A stretch of 64,000 nucleotides of DNA from Spinacia oleracea (GCF_020520425.1 NC_079492.1:113681157-113745156), one strand, 5' to 3'. Positions 46,426 through 59,206 are shown, counted from the first letter of the stretch. A program made the numbers and translations. Notes: generated by a model from the sequence alone, not told the origin.

Positions 46426-47686
46426 GCATAGAAATGAAAGAACTCAGTGTATCAGAACAAAAGTGCAAGCAACATGTTAATTTCAGTGTGAATGCAGTTC
46501 TCATACTTCTTAATATAGGTACACAGACAGAACTTTTGAGTTATTAAAGGTAAAAGTTGGAAATTTTTGACACTTGAAATCAGAAATTGTGAGTTATATA
46601 TATTATGAAGGAGACAGAGTAATAAACATAATTATGGTTTTGGTCTCTCACAAGTCACAACATTACAAGCCCAGGTCGAAGAACAATTGAGCAAATGAAA
46701 GCAAGACATGCAAAATCAGCAGCAAGTTTCATTTAATTTCGAAACCTAGTTACGACACACGGGGAAACAGAAAGAAGATATGATAAAAGTCACAGCAATG
46801 ATACAATTGAAGTTTCCCCAGGCGCATTTCTATCTTTTTTTTTTCTTCTTAGGGATTAGCTAGCTCAAGGACGAGGAAGTATTAGTCCATATACCATATG
46901 GGGCTAAAATAGCCCATATAGCCAAAAAAAGAACAATTATTTTATGACTGGGTAATGGCTGATGACTGACCTGAGGTGGCGTTGCTTAGATGGCAAATGG
47001 AATACGTATTCCATACGTATATTAACAAGAATATAATAGGAATACATCATTTTTTCCCTCCTTTTTTCCCACCTCTCTCCTTTTCTTCTTCAGTGGCTCG
47101 GTTCCAATCTCCCTCCATTGTTATTCTTCACCGGTTCTTTAAGTTCCGACAAGATTGAATTGGGGAAAAACTAATTCCTTAATCATCCTTCACATAAACC
47201 CTAGTTCTAGTTGTCGGAATTGAGAGGAATTATAGATTTAATTGGGGAAGAACATAATCCCTAGTTGCCGGAATTGAGCGGAATTAGAGATTGAATTGGG
47301 GAAGAACATAATCCCTAGTTGCCGGAATTGAGCAGAACTCGTGCAATTTTGGAGCGCGTCATGTAATTACTCTTAAATTCGCAGTTTTCAGGGTTTGTAA
47401 TTGAATATAATTGGTAATTTGTGAACTTTTTTTGTTCGTAATTGAATGAAATTTCGCGTTTTATATGGTGCATTGTTGATAATTTAATGAAATTTCGCGT
47501 TTTAATATGTGAGCAGATTTGGTAATTGAATGAGCAGATTGACCTCTTGACTTTTTAACGTTGTTGAATTTGTTTTTGTTTTGACAGTTGATGTTGTTGA
47601 ATTGCCTAAGTTGACTTTTGTTAATCTGATTTTAGATACTAGTTTTAATTTAATTATACTAGTTTTAATTGAATTGCAGTAATAAA
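46426..47686 (+). other. Upstream region of FAR1/MULE gene
   Basis: No coding sequence is recognised. 46960-47160 contains GGAATACGTATTCC palindromic sequence and a CTCC-rich leader-like tract. 47212-47340 holds a ~55 bp repeat (TTGCCGGAATTGAGCGGAAT...AACATAATCCCTAG), two and a half copies. It could hold the promoter and 5' UTR of the transposase gene starting at 47687. Confidence 0.4.
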
Positions 47687-50181
47687 ATGAAGAGTGAGAT
47701 GTTGGAAATAAGTGACCATGATTTGGGGTGTAATGTTGTGCAAGAAATAAGTGATGATGATTAGGAGGATGATGTTGTGCAAATTATGGATGATCCAACA
47801 GATGGGAGGATTGGGAGGATATTTGATTCGGAGGATGATGTTGTGCAAATTATGGATGATCCAACAGTTGGGAGGATTTGGAGGATATTTTCTTCGGAGA
47901 ATGATGTTGTACAAACTATGGATGATCCAACAGTTGGGAGGATTGCGTGGATCGTTGATTCACCTCCAAAAACTCCTCAAAAAACTCCAACTGTTGGGAT
48001 CATGGATTAACCTCCAAAAAATCCAACAGTAGGGATCATGGATGCTAATTTTGTGTCACCTCCAACAGTTGGGATGGTTTTAGGTCCCACCATGGATGAT
48101 GCAAATGATTACTACAAAAGTTATGGAAGGCAAGAAGGGTTTGGGGTTGTCCGTTGTGGTGCTAGTGGTCCAAGAAAGGGTCCCGGTAAGGTTCTAACTA
48201 CTGCCACATGGATATGTGATTGCTTTGGTGAACCAGATAAACGGAATAGAAGGCCCGTAGAACCTAAAAGGTTTGTGAATCAAATAAATTTGAAAAACCC
48301 GAGAAAGTCTAGGAAATGTGGATGTAAGGCTCTCATGTATGCTGGTGTTACAGATGGTCAGTTGGTAGTTAGAAAAGTCGTACTAGAGCACACAAACCAC
48401 CACCCTACACCAAGTAAATCCAAGACCATTTCCCAGCACAGGGAGTACGAGCTAGGTAAATTACCGCTTATGAAAAAAACGTTCTTTTAAGACACTAATT
48501 CTGGTATGAGTTGTCCTCAAATACATAGAAAAATTTCTCGGCAAAGAAATGGTTTTGAGGAAGTTCCATTAACCTTAAAGGATATGCACAATATGTTAGC
48601 AAGAAAGAGAAAATCAGAAACAGCCGATGGAGATGCTCAAGCGATAGATGATTATTTCAACAAAATGCAACAATAATCAGCACTTTTACCATGTCCGTTG
48701 ACTTGATGCGGAAGCATATTTGAAGGACGTGTTATGGATTGATGCTAGAAGTAGAGCGGCATACAAGGACTTTGGTGATGCAGTTTGTTTCAATGCAACC
48801 TACCTCGTTAACAAATTTAATCTACCATTCGCTAACTTCGTCGGTATCAATCACCATGGCCAGAGCATTTTGTTAGGCTCCGCTTTGATTTCTCATGAAA
48901 ACACAGAAACTTATACTTGGGTCTTTCAAAGTTGGTTGACTTCTATGGGGGGAAATACCCTAATGCCATACTAACTGACCAAGATGCAGCAATGCGTAAT
49001 GCATTGACTATTGCTATGCCACACAGTAGGCATCGATGGTACTTATGGCACATAACATCTAAATTCGGGGTTAAACTTGGAAAGAAGGAGGAGTATGAAG
49101 AACTGAAAGAAGATCTCTTAAATGTGATTTATGATAGTCTCGACCCTAATGAATTTGAGCATTGGTGGAAGGAATTTATGGACAGTTTCAAGCTCCAGAA
49201 AGAAAAGTGGTTACTGAATATGTATGATGAACGTCATATGTGGGTTCATGCTTACATGAGAGATATATTTTGGGCAGGCATGAAAACAACGCAACGAATT
49301 GAGAGTATAAATAGTTTTTTTGATGTATACCTTCATAAAAGCACAACGTTGTTAAAATTTGCTACGAAATACATGACTGCAATGGAGGATCGATGCCGTA
49401 CTGAGGCGGAAGCGGATGCATCCCAAATCCGTTCTACAAGAAGACTGACAACATATTTCAGGGTGAGTATTTCTTTATTTTCAGAGTGAGTATTTCTTTT
49501 TATCCCGTAACTGTCCTTGTTTGAAACTGACTTGATGTATGGTATGTGAAGGTGGAGAGGGTGTTTCAACGGGTGTACACAGATGGGAAGCTCGTAGATG
49601 TGCAAAAATAGTGCCAACGAATCGCATACTGTAATGGAAGGAAGGAGTGTGATTTGTAATAAACCGTTGTAGAGCACATCATTGAGGATAGAGTTTGGAT
49701 TTTTGTTGAAAGGAAAGAAGTTCCACTAGAGAAAACTCGAAAGAACTATAAAGTGACCTTTGACAAAGTATCACATGATATACAATGTGAATGCAAATTA
49801 TTTGAAACACATGGTATAATGTCTAAGCATACCCTTAAGGTATATGATTTACACATGGTAATTGATGTACCTAAAAAGTACATATTGGACCGGTGGCGAC
49901 ATGATATTCCTAGGAAGCACATGAGAATCAAGGTTGCATATCATGATCCTTCTAAGACTATTGAAGTTCGGAGGTATGTGTATAACCTAGTGACATCTAT
50001 TAGAGTGTTCAAAGTTTTATGTGGCTTAAATGACACTTTATTTTTACACAGGTATGATAAGATGGCGTTAGCTTTCGAACATGTATGTTCAAAGGAAATG
50101 GTTAAGGATGGGAGTACGAAAATGGTGCTTACAAAGATCAAAGAGATTAATGACCAATTGGATAAGGGGGCATTGGAGTAA
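47687..50181 (+). pseudogene. FAR1/MULE-type transposase, N-terminal and central part
   Basis: From ATG at 47687 one frame carries an acidic repeat, a FAR1 DNA-binding domain (YYKSYGRQEGFGVVRCGASG, then a Cys-rich CGCKALM...HTNHHPTPSK), the MULE transposase core (VLWIDARSRAAYKDFGDAV, FVGINHHGQSILLGSALISH, NAILTDQDAAMRNAL) and a SWIM-type zinc finger (CECKLFETHGIMSKHTLKVY). Intact relatives are DNA transposases or domesticated FHY3/FAR1 regulators. Lesions: stops at 47762, 48008 and 48488, a frame change near 48675, another near 48950, and further stops around 49608-49665. The SWIM finger has Ser where the third Cys is expected. The frame ends in TAA just where the Copia element inserted. Confidence 0.85.
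47764..47961 (+). repeat. Three-copy 66 bp coding repeat
   Basis: Units start at 47764, 47830 and 47896 and encode a 22-residue acidic repeat of the form MDDPTVGRIxRIFxSEDDVVQI. The next segment keeps only a PTVG echo (about 47990 and 48025). It lies N-terminal to the FAR1 domain. Confidence 0.88.
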
Positions 50182-50183
50182 AA
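50179..50183. other. Left target site duplication of the Copia element (TAAAA)
   Basis: TAAAA directly precedes the 5' LTR and is repeated at 60547-60551 directly after the 3' LTR; 5 bp is the usual Copia target duplication length. Confidence 0.9.
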
Positions 50184-51523
50184 TGAAGGAAATAATGCCC
50201 TTGGTCCAAGTATGCATTCTATGTTAAGTCTAATAAATGCGGTTCAGTATTAATTAACAAGTTAATAATTCAGTGAGATCAAGTGAGCTGAATGCCTAGC
50301 TAGAGGCCGCTTCAGTTCAAGTGGAATTAATGATATTAATCCACAGCTTACTCTTGACTGAACCCGTAGGGTCACACAAATAGTACGTAAACGGATCAAG
50401 TATTTAATGGCATTAAATACTCCATCTATGAATATTCGGAACCGACGGATCTTGGTTTCAGTGGGAGCTAAGATCGTCACAGGCAAGAAATGAATACTCC
50501 GGAAACGATGATATTGCCGGAAACGGAAATATGGATCGTATCGGAAATATGAATATTATCCAAGTCGTAGATGTTGCCGGAAACGGAAACATGGTACGTA
50601 TCGGAAAATATTATTGGAAATGGAAATATTACCAGAATCGGAAATATTGCCGGAAACGGAAATATTGTCAGAATCGGAAATATTGCCGGAATCGGAAAAT
50701 AATTCCGAAAACGGAAATATTAAATATTTGTTCGAAACGGAAATTAATTCCGGAATCGGAAATATTAAATATTGTTCGTATCGGAAATAGATTCCGGAAA
50801 TGGAAATTTAATCGGAAGCGTATCGTACGAATTAGCATCGGACGAGGCCTGCCGGACGAAGGCCCAGCACGAAGCCAGGCCATCGCCCAGCAAGCACGCA
50901 CGCCACAGCCCAGCGCGCACAAGGCCGCGCATGCGTGGGCCGCGCTGCGTGGGCTGCTGCTCGCATGCGTGGGCAGCCCTTGTGGCTGCCGTGTGTGTGT
51001 GAGTTTGAGCTCATGCGAGATTCCTGAATCTGCAAGAGTCAGTGTATGATTAAATGTCTATTCCTATTGGATAAATTGATTAAGTAGAATTCATGTAGAA
51101 TTCTAATTCCAATTAATTCGCATCCTACTAGGATTACGATTCCTTTTCCATAACTCTATAAATAAAGGCCTAGGGGTCATAATTTATACATAAGTTTTAA
51201 AGTATTCAAAAGTGAGGTTTTTGAGAGAAAAATTCAAACACCCATCTTGCCCCAAAAGTGCCGAATTTTCTGAGTACCTTAAGGCGATTCTAGTTGGTCA
51301 ATCTTAAGGCGGATCCGGACGTGCTGTGGACTATCTACGGAGGGACGACACTTGGAGTCCTAAAAGACTTGTTCTTGTTCGGTTCGGGCGCAGCTAGGGA
51401 AGGCACGCAACAAAGAGTATGCATCTAATTATGCTATATGATTATGTGTAAATAATATGTTTCCTGGGTTAATGGTTGTTTCCGCATGATCTATGTAAAT
51501 ATCATATGTATCATAACCTAACA
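50184..51523 (+). repeat. 5' LTR of Copia element
   Basis: 1,340 bp, TGAAGGAAATAATG...CATAACCTAACA. Internally it has an array of CGGAAATATTGCCGGAA-type words (about 50510-50815), a GC-rich segment (50845-51000), a TATA box and a transcribed end. It is indistinguishable by eye from the 3' LTR at a fixed offset of 9,023 bp. Short open frames on both strands inside it are not genes. Confidence 0.95.
51156..51168 (+). promoter_or_regulatory. LTR TATA box
   Basis: TCTATAAATAAAGG lies about 355 bases before the LTR end, in the position expected for the U3 promoter that drives the genomic RNA. The same box is in the 3' LTR at 60179-60191, from which it could drive transcription into the flanking sequence, and the diverged LTR keeps CCTATAAATA near 10900. 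Confidence 0.6.
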
Positions 51524-51541
51524 GTGGTATCACGAGCCCCT
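51524..51541 (+). other. Primer binding site (initiator tRNA-Met type)
   Basis: Directly after the LTR the sequence is G then TGGTATCACGAGCCCC. The first eight bases match the usual initiator Met-tRNA complement TGGTATCA; an extra C precedes GAGC. Confidence 0.7.
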
Positions 51542-54354
51542 TATTATTTTCATAATCTAAATTGCATGAACATGGTTAAATATTACAAATTTGCAAGAAT
51601 TAAAAGGGGTGATTAATTTTCGTAATTGTTAATTAATTGCAAATTGCGTTTATTTAAATATATGTACGCAGTTTTTCGGCAGTTTCTTCATTACTCATCC
51701 GAATTGAGTGATTTTTGTGTCAATTCCGCATGTAAAAGGCATTCTAAAATTTTGACAAAAATAGTATTTTTCTGCCGAACCCAGAATTCTCAAATTCGAA
51801 GCCTAACTATGACTTTTCGAAGGTTTTAGTTTTTCGGATGCAAAATTTCGTAAATTTAAGATGTTAAATTAAATATTTGCGATTCCTGTTGATAAATCTT
51901 GAATTTTTGATTGACCTACTGCATATGTTTAACAAGTTTGAATGCCTAGTCTTGTTAATTATGCAATCTAATTTGTAATTATGATTAATTTGTTGAAAAT
52001 TAGAATAATTTAGAATTAATTTGATTTTCATAATTAATTGTAATTTAATTAGAAACCTATGATTAAAAACCACCATAAAAATTGTAAATTTACGATAAAT
52101 TTTAAATTTTTATGACCTAGACTTGAATCCATATCAATCGGAAATCAATTGGATAATAAATTTTCGATTTTTCGCCCTAAAATTATGAAATTAATAATAT
52201 TTATTAATTTGTCATTAATTTTAAATATAAATTTTAAATTTTTATGTGATTCGTTCAAATAACTTGCACGCACGAAGCAATGGACGCTTCGTGTTACCCT
52301 TAAGGGGTGTTGTATAATGCGGGCATGCGACGACGAGCAAGGGAGCTCGTCGCCCGTGCGGCACGAATGCAATGAGCAAGGGCGTAGTGCACGAGCGCAA
52401 GGCAGCAGCCCTGCCTTGTGACGTGTGCCACGAGCAATGAACGGATGGGCATGGGCGAGGGGCGAGCCAAGGCAGTCGCGTGTGGGCAGCAAGCGAGCTG
52501 CGCCACAGCGCGCGCTGCCTCGCACAACAGCGCGCAGCCTCGTGCGCAGCGAGCGCAAGCTCGCGTGCCACGAGCGCTGCGCACAGCATCACTCGCGCGC
52601 ACCAGCGAGCGATCTCGCGCGCCAGCGAGCGATGGCTCGCGCGCACCAGCGAGCGATGGCTCGCGCGCACCAGCGAGCGATCTCGCGCGCCAGCGAGCGA
52701 TGCAGCGCCCCAGCGAGCGATGGCTCGCGCGCACCAGCGAGCGATCTCGCGCACCAGCGAGCGCGGTAACGCGCGCGCGCTGCGAGCGATAGCTCGCGTG
52801 CGGTGGGCGCTGTGCGGAGGCTTGCGTATGGGACAGCAGCAGCTATGCAACGAGCGCATGGGCTGCAATGGCTGTGTGCGTACAGCCCATGGGCGTGCAA
52901 CGCGTAGGGTGTTTGCGTTTCGATTAGATCGTTTTGAATGTTTAATTTGAAAATTTCAGTTCACGTAATTTTAATTAATTTTAAAATTAATAATTTGAAT
53001 TAATTTCTTGGATTTTAATTTTGAATATTATAATTATAATAAATGGAATTTATTCTAATTATTTTACTAAAATTAAAATCATGAATTAATTTAAATGCGA
53101 CTGAAATTAAATTAAATTTTGGATTCAATTATAAATTTATATGAGCTTTAAATTTTAATTAAATTTGTATGTTTCCGGTTAGACTAGAAATACAATTTTA
53201 TGTTTAAAATTAGTAAAGCATATGAATTTATTGGTTTGAGTGGGAGCACTTTTTAGTCATAAACTCTTGATTAGGTCTACAAATCCTTAAGGTTAAAACA
53301 ACTCGATTAGAATTAATAAGGACTGAATAATTGGTAGATTATTGGTGCCCTTGATTAATTGCTGCAAATGTTTACGTGATGCATAATGTGTTTAACTAAC
53401 CAGCTATGTGGGCCATTCATGATAATGAATGGGTGAATGGTATATATTGTATATGTACTGTTTTGCAGGTTATGAAGTGACTAGTATGGCCCAAATAGGA
53501 TAGAAAATATGGTCTGCGTACCATTAATTTGAATGTAATTGGTCTAAAGTACCAAAGTTGTTTTTCAATTCAAATATGGTCTGCGTACCATCAAATAGTT
53601 GTAATTAGTTATAACTTATCCTATTTGAAGAAAATGGTGCCTCCCACGGAGATTTTCAAGACGGACTTTGAAGTCAAAGCTTCAAGATGAAGTCGGGCCA
53701 TACTAGATCACAAATATCTTATGCATGTTTTAAGTTATTTATTGTTTTAAATATGTCTTAAAATGCATGAGATCATAAGCTTGATTATGTTGCATGATTA
53801 AGGATTTTAGTTCACTTAAAATCTGACCAACATAGTAAGAGCCTTAAGTTCCAAACTTAAAAATTGAGTTAAAAGGTGCCATGCCAAAATATACACTTGC
53901 TTGGATATCCTTTACATCAATCTAGTAATAGTTTTCGCTCAGCGAGGTGTTACTTATTGGTCCTAAAGGGGCAAGGTACACAAATAATTGTGAGTACATG
54001 TTAGTTTTGGTGAAACTCAACGATATAAGTAAGGAGTCCTTTTATGTCGTGGCAAATTCGATAGGTTTACCTAATAAGTTCTTAGACGTACCTATCAACC
54101 AAGAATAGTTTCTAGACTATTAGCAAAAGGCTTTTGCTTACCTAAGATGTTCTAGGATTAAGTCGACAAACTGTGCTTAGTTCTTCAATGATTTTAGGAT
54201 CTTGGAATCATTTTATTCACACCTGCCGGAACACATAACTTGAATAAAATGCTTAATAAACATTGAATTATGCATGAATGCTAGAATTTAAGTTTATTAA
54301 GAGAAACTGTGAATGGTTATTTATTTGTTTATTCTTTTCAATTGTAGTTTTAAT
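51542..54354 (+). other. Long untranslated leader of Copia element
   Basis: 2.8 kb without a credible protein. AT-rich on both sides of a very GC-rich island (about 52310-52920). Long frames through the island on both strands (Arg/Ala/Ser-rich) are by-products of the repeat. The leader is long for a Copia element and may hold packaging or translation signals. Confidence 0.6.
52590..52770. repeat. GC-rich self-complementary array in the leader
   Basis: About seven copies of a 20-24 bp unit built from CAGCGAGCGATGGCTCGCGC, with variants lacking GG. GCGAGC and GCTCGC words alternate, so each unit can form a stem and units can pair with one another. Confidence 0.85.
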
Positions 54355-57300
54355 ATGGCAAACAACAATCAAAACATCATCATGGGTTCTGAGCTTATGG
54401 TCAAGCTGAACCTGACAAATTTTCTTGAATGGGAAGCTAAGCTAGTTGAAATAGTCAAACTCAATGGACTTGAGTATGTACTATCACATCCCATGCCAAG
54501 CTACTATGCCAGAGACATGACCCCTGAGAGATTTTACGCCTGGGATGCGGATCTCAAAAAGGTTATGAGTCTCATGCTGAACAATATCCCTGATGATTGG
54601 GCTAGAAGGTTTGTAGCCTATGAACCTTTTACGCTCATCAAGAATCTGAGGGATATCTGTCGTGGAAGTACGGAGGACAGGGACCTGAACGTCCATGAGT
54701 TGATTGAATCAATGTCTGGGCTAAAGGTTAGTTCTCCCAACAGGTGTTATAGGATGGAGGTCCAAGAAACACATGTTCAGCTCCTTCGCACTAAACAGAG
54801 GGTAGGCGTCCCACTGAGGTTCCATGTGGATCTTATGTGTTCATATTTTGATCGCCTAAGTCTACTAGGAACACCAATAAGCGAAAGGATGGCAGTCTCT
54901 GTCTTGCTCAATTCACTACACAGAGGGTTTGGTCGCTTCAAGCAACAATACCTAAGTGAACCAAGAGAAGAAACAGTTGCAGAATTTATTCACCTTGTCA
55001 GAAAGGCTGAAATAGTACTGGACTGTGAAGCCAAAGATTTACTCAAGGCTAGAAAGAGACCATTCAAGAAAGGTGGAAAGTCCAAGGGCAATGCTAAATC
55101 AAAGCAGGACAAGTCCACATCAAGCTGTCTTTATTGTGATGGAATAGGCCATTACAAAAGAGAATGTCCAAAGCTAAAGGAAGATCAGAAGAACGGAACA
55201 GTCGTTCCATCTTCAGGTATTTTCGTTATAGACTGTATACTTGCTAATTCAACTTCTTGGGTATTAGATACTGGTTGCGGCTCACACTTATGTTCCAATC
55301 CACAGGGACTAAGAAGAAGTAGAAAGTTAAGCAAGGGAGAAGTCGACCTACGAGTGGGAAATGGAGCACGGATTGCTGCATTAGCTGTAGGAACATACTA
55401 TTTGTCGTTGCCCTCCGGGCTAGTTTTGGAACTGGAAGAATGTTTCCATGTTCCAAGTCTTACTAAAAACATCATTTCAGTTTCTTGCTTAGATGCTAAG
55501 GGATTTTCCTTTATAATAAAAGACAATAGTTGTTCGTTTTATTTTAAAGAGATGTTTTATGGATCTGCTAGATTAGTCAATGGACTTTATTTATTAGATC
55601 ACGACAAACAAGTATATAACATAAATACCAAAAAGGCCAAAAAGGATGATTCAGATCTCACCTATCTGTGGCATTGTCGATTAGGCCATATAAACTTGAA
55701 ACGCTTAGAAAGACTTCAAAGGGAAGGAATTCTAGAACCATTTGACTTAGAGGATTATGGTAAATGCGAATCATGTTTACTTGGCAAAATGACAAAGCAA
55801 CCTTTCTCTAAAGTTGGAGAAAGAGCAAATGAACTATTGGGTTTAATCCATACAGATGTATGTGGACCAATGAGTACAAATGCTAGAGGTGGTTTCAGCT
55901 ACTTTATCACTTTCACTGATGACTTCAGTAGGTATGGTTATGTCTACCTAATGAAGCATAAGTCTGAATCCTTTGACAAATTCAAGGAATTTCAGAGTGA
56001 AGTAGAGAATCAATTAGGCAAGAAGATTAAGGCACTGCGGTCTGATAGAGGCGGTGAATATCTGAGCTATGAATTTGATGACCATCTGAAAGAATGAGGA
56101 ATTCTATCAGAATTGACTCCTCCTGGAACACCACAATGGAACGGTGTGTCAGAACGGAGGAACAGAACCTTGCTAGACATGGTCAGGTCAATGATGGGTC
56201 AGGCCGAACTTCCATTAGAATTTTGGGGACATGCACTAAATACAGCTGCACTCACTATAAATAGAGCTCCGTCTAAAGCTGTCGAAAAGACTCCATACGA
56301 ATTATGGTTTGGAAAGCCTCCAAATGTGTCTTTTCTTAAGATTTGGGGATGTGAAGTATACGTCAAACGATTAATTTCAGACAAACTTCATCCAAAATCT
56401 GACAAATGTATCCTTGTGGGCTATCCAAAGGAAACAAAGGGGTATTACTTCTACAATACATCTGAGAACAAAGTGTTTGTTGCTCGAGATGGTGTCTTTT
56501 TGGAGAAAGATCACATTTCCAAAATGACAAGTGGGAGAAAAGTAGACCTCGAAGAAATTCGAGTCGAACAACAAACTCTAGAGAATGCTCAAGATGACAT
56601 TCAGGATGAAACTCAGAGATCTTTAGAAGAATCTGGTGAGAATCATGGTCAATCTAGAAATGTTACCCCGCGTAGATCGCAAAGATATAGATCTCAACCG
56701 GAAAGGTACTTAGGTATTTTGACGAACGAGAGCTATGACGTTCTATTACTTGAAAGTGATGAACCTGCGACTTACAAGCAAGCTATGACGAGCCCTAGCT
56801 CCAAGCAATGGCAAGAAGCCATGCAATCTGAATTAGACTCCATGTCTGAAAACCAAGTATGGGATTTGGTCGATTTGCCAGATGGCTACCAAGCCATTGG
56901 AAGCAAATGGGTTTTCAAACTGAAAAAGGACAAGGATGGGAAACTTGAAGTTTTCAAAGCTAGATTGGTTGCGAAAGGTTACAGGCAAGTCCACGGTGTG
57001 GATTACGATGAAACCTTTTCACCAGTTGCAATGCTAAAGTCTATTCGAATAATGTTAGCAATCGCTGCATATTACGATTACGAAATATGGCAGATGGATG
57101 TCAAAACTGCTTTCTTAAACGGCGTTTTAACAGAAACTGTGTTTATGACACAGCCTGAAGGTTTTGAGGATCCAAAGAATGCTAAAAAGGTATGCAAGCT
57201 AAAGAAGTCAATCTACGGATTGAAGCAGGCATCCAGGAGCTGGAATATACGTTTTGATGAAGCAGTCAGTGACTTTGGTTTCATCAAGAACGCGGACGAA

Positions 57301-58341
57301 TCTTGTGTATACAAGAAGGTCAGTGGGAGCAAAATTGCTTTCCTAGTATTATATGTCGACGACATATTGCTTATCGGAAATGACATTCCTATGTTGAACT
57401 CTGTCAAGATTTGGCTTGGGAAATGTTTTTCGATGAAGGATCTAGGGGAAGCACAGTACATATTGGGCATCAAGATTTACAGAGATAGATCTAAAAAGAT
57501 GATTGGACTTAGTCAAAGCACTTATATCAATAAGGTGCTTGATAGGTTCAAGATGGCGGACTCCAAGCGAGGCTACCTACCCATGTCTCATGGAATGACT
57601 CTAAGCAAGACTCAGTGCCCAAAAACACTTGATGAGCGTAGACGAATGAATGGGATTCCATATGCATCATTGATTGGTTCAATAATGTATGCTATGATAT
57701 GTACACGCCCGGATGTTGCGTACGCACTCAGTGCTACGAGCAGATACCAGTCAGACCCAGGAGAGGCGCATTGGACTGCTGCCAAGAACATTCTGAAGTA
57801 CCTGAAAAGGCACAAAGATGACTTCCTGGTCTATGGTGGAGATGATGAATTAATTGTTAAAGGCTATACGGACGCAAGTTTCCAAACCGACAAAGATGAT
57901 TTCAGATCACAGTCTGGGTTTGTCTTCTGCCTCAACGGAGGAGCAGTAAGCTGGAAAAGTGCTAAGCAAAGCACCATTGCGGATTCTACAACTGAAGCGG
58001 AGTACATTGCTGCACATGAAGCAGCAAAGGAAGCTATATGGCTAAGGAAGTTCATAGGAGAACTTGGTGTAGTCCCCTCCATTAAAGGACCAATAGCCCT
58101 GTATTGTGATAATAACGGAGCTATTGCACAGGCAAAAGAGCCTAGACACCACCAGAGAGTCAAGCATGTACTTCGTAGATTTCACCTTCTACGAGAGTTC
58201 GTTGAAAGAAAAGAAGTCGAGATAAGCAAAATTGGAACTGATGACAACATATCAGATCCATTAACTAAACCTCTGCCGCAAGCGAAGCACAACTCGCACA
58301 CTGCAGCTATGGGAATCAAGCATATTGGAGAATGGCTTTGA
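54355..58341 (+). pseudogene. Copia gag-pol polyprotein, one in-frame stop
   Basis: ATG at 54355 (MANNNQN) is preferred over the upstream ATG at 54313, whose 14 extra residues are hydrophobic and unlike gag. Domains: gag to about residue 257; zinc knuckle CLYCDGIGHYKRECPK at 258; protease LDTGCGSH with Asp305; integrase zinc region (HCRLGHINLKRL...CESCLLGK) from 439; integrase core with Asp501 in HTDVCGPM and LRSDRGGEY; catalytic Glu600 in NGVSERRN; reverse transcriptase with YVDD at 1000-1003; RNase H with LYCDNNGAIAQAKEPRHHQR near 1250; end at 1328. TGA at 56095-56097 (codon 581) cuts the integrase before its catalytic Glu, so RT and RNase H would not be made except by readthrough. Everything else is open. 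Confidence 0.92.
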
Positions 58342-59206
58342 TGTCTCTGTTTAATGTTTTAAAGTTTTAGAGTTTAAATCTTTGTAAAACATTATTGGTT
58401 AATCATTCACAATAAATGAAAGGAATTCATTTTTCCATTTAATTTGTGGTTTATTAAATGATGAGTCCCTTCAACTTGACGATATATTCAAGATAGACTG
58501 TCAGGACCAGTCCTGTGACTAAGAAATGTCTATCAAGTGAACTTGAATGTCAAAGGTTGAAAATGGTCCCTAGTCGGAGTTTTCTATAAAATTGGACGCA
58601 TAGAAAACGTTAGACGATTAGAATGCAAGATGACTAGTAGTTCTGTTTCTTGAACTATGTGGACATGGCAATGTCATAATCATTTGCATAGATACTTACT
58701 TTGGGAAGACTAGTATCGGACAAGACCTATGAAACTTTACTGTAAGAGATGAAAGTCTGTCATAAGTAAATTTCATTAAATTGTTAGACACTAAATCCTC
58801 AATACCTGAGTGATTTGAGATTACTTGTTTGAGAACTGGTTGCTTTGACGTTGACCAACCGTCGCACCGTAAAAGGAGGCTATAAAGGCAACGCTCAGGT
58901 AATCACCTATCAAACGAAGTCTAATCTCAAGATCGCAAAGATTGGGATTGTCCTCCCATAAATCGGGATGAGATGCTTAAAAGTTGTACAAGGCCACTCG
59001 GAGAGCTAGAAACTGTGAAATGCATGGCCGTGCTCGGATGAATCATAGGCTATGATTATCTGTTTATTTGATCAGTTGAACTCTGAAACCGAGGAACACC
59101 TCTGGACATAATAAGGATGACAACTCTTACCTTATGTTCAAGAGCAAGCATCGAGCGACAAAGGAATTAGGAAATGCACACTTGTCCCTAAGGACAAGTG
59201 GGAGAC
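58342..59206 (+). other. 3' non-coding region and polypurine tract
   Basis: No open frame of interest. The last 16 bases, AGGACAAGTGGGAGAC (59191-59206), form the purine-rich tract that primes plus-strand synthesis next to the 3' LTR. Confidence 0.7.

Noticed and set aside
50531-51049. Open frame repeated exactly at 59554-60072
   Set aside because: Both copies lie within the two LTRs and consist of translated CGGAAATATT repeats; the repetition reflects LTR identity, not a duplicated gene.
52145-52950. Long Arg/Ala/Ser-rich open frames on both strands in the Copia leader
   Set aside because: They exist because the GC-rich repeat lacks stops in several frames; no start context, no family motif, and overlapping frames on both strands.
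54313-54354. Upstream ATG at 54313 as the gag start
   Set aside because: It would add a 14-residue hydrophobic stretch unlike Copia gag; ATG at 54355 gives a typical gag N-terminus.
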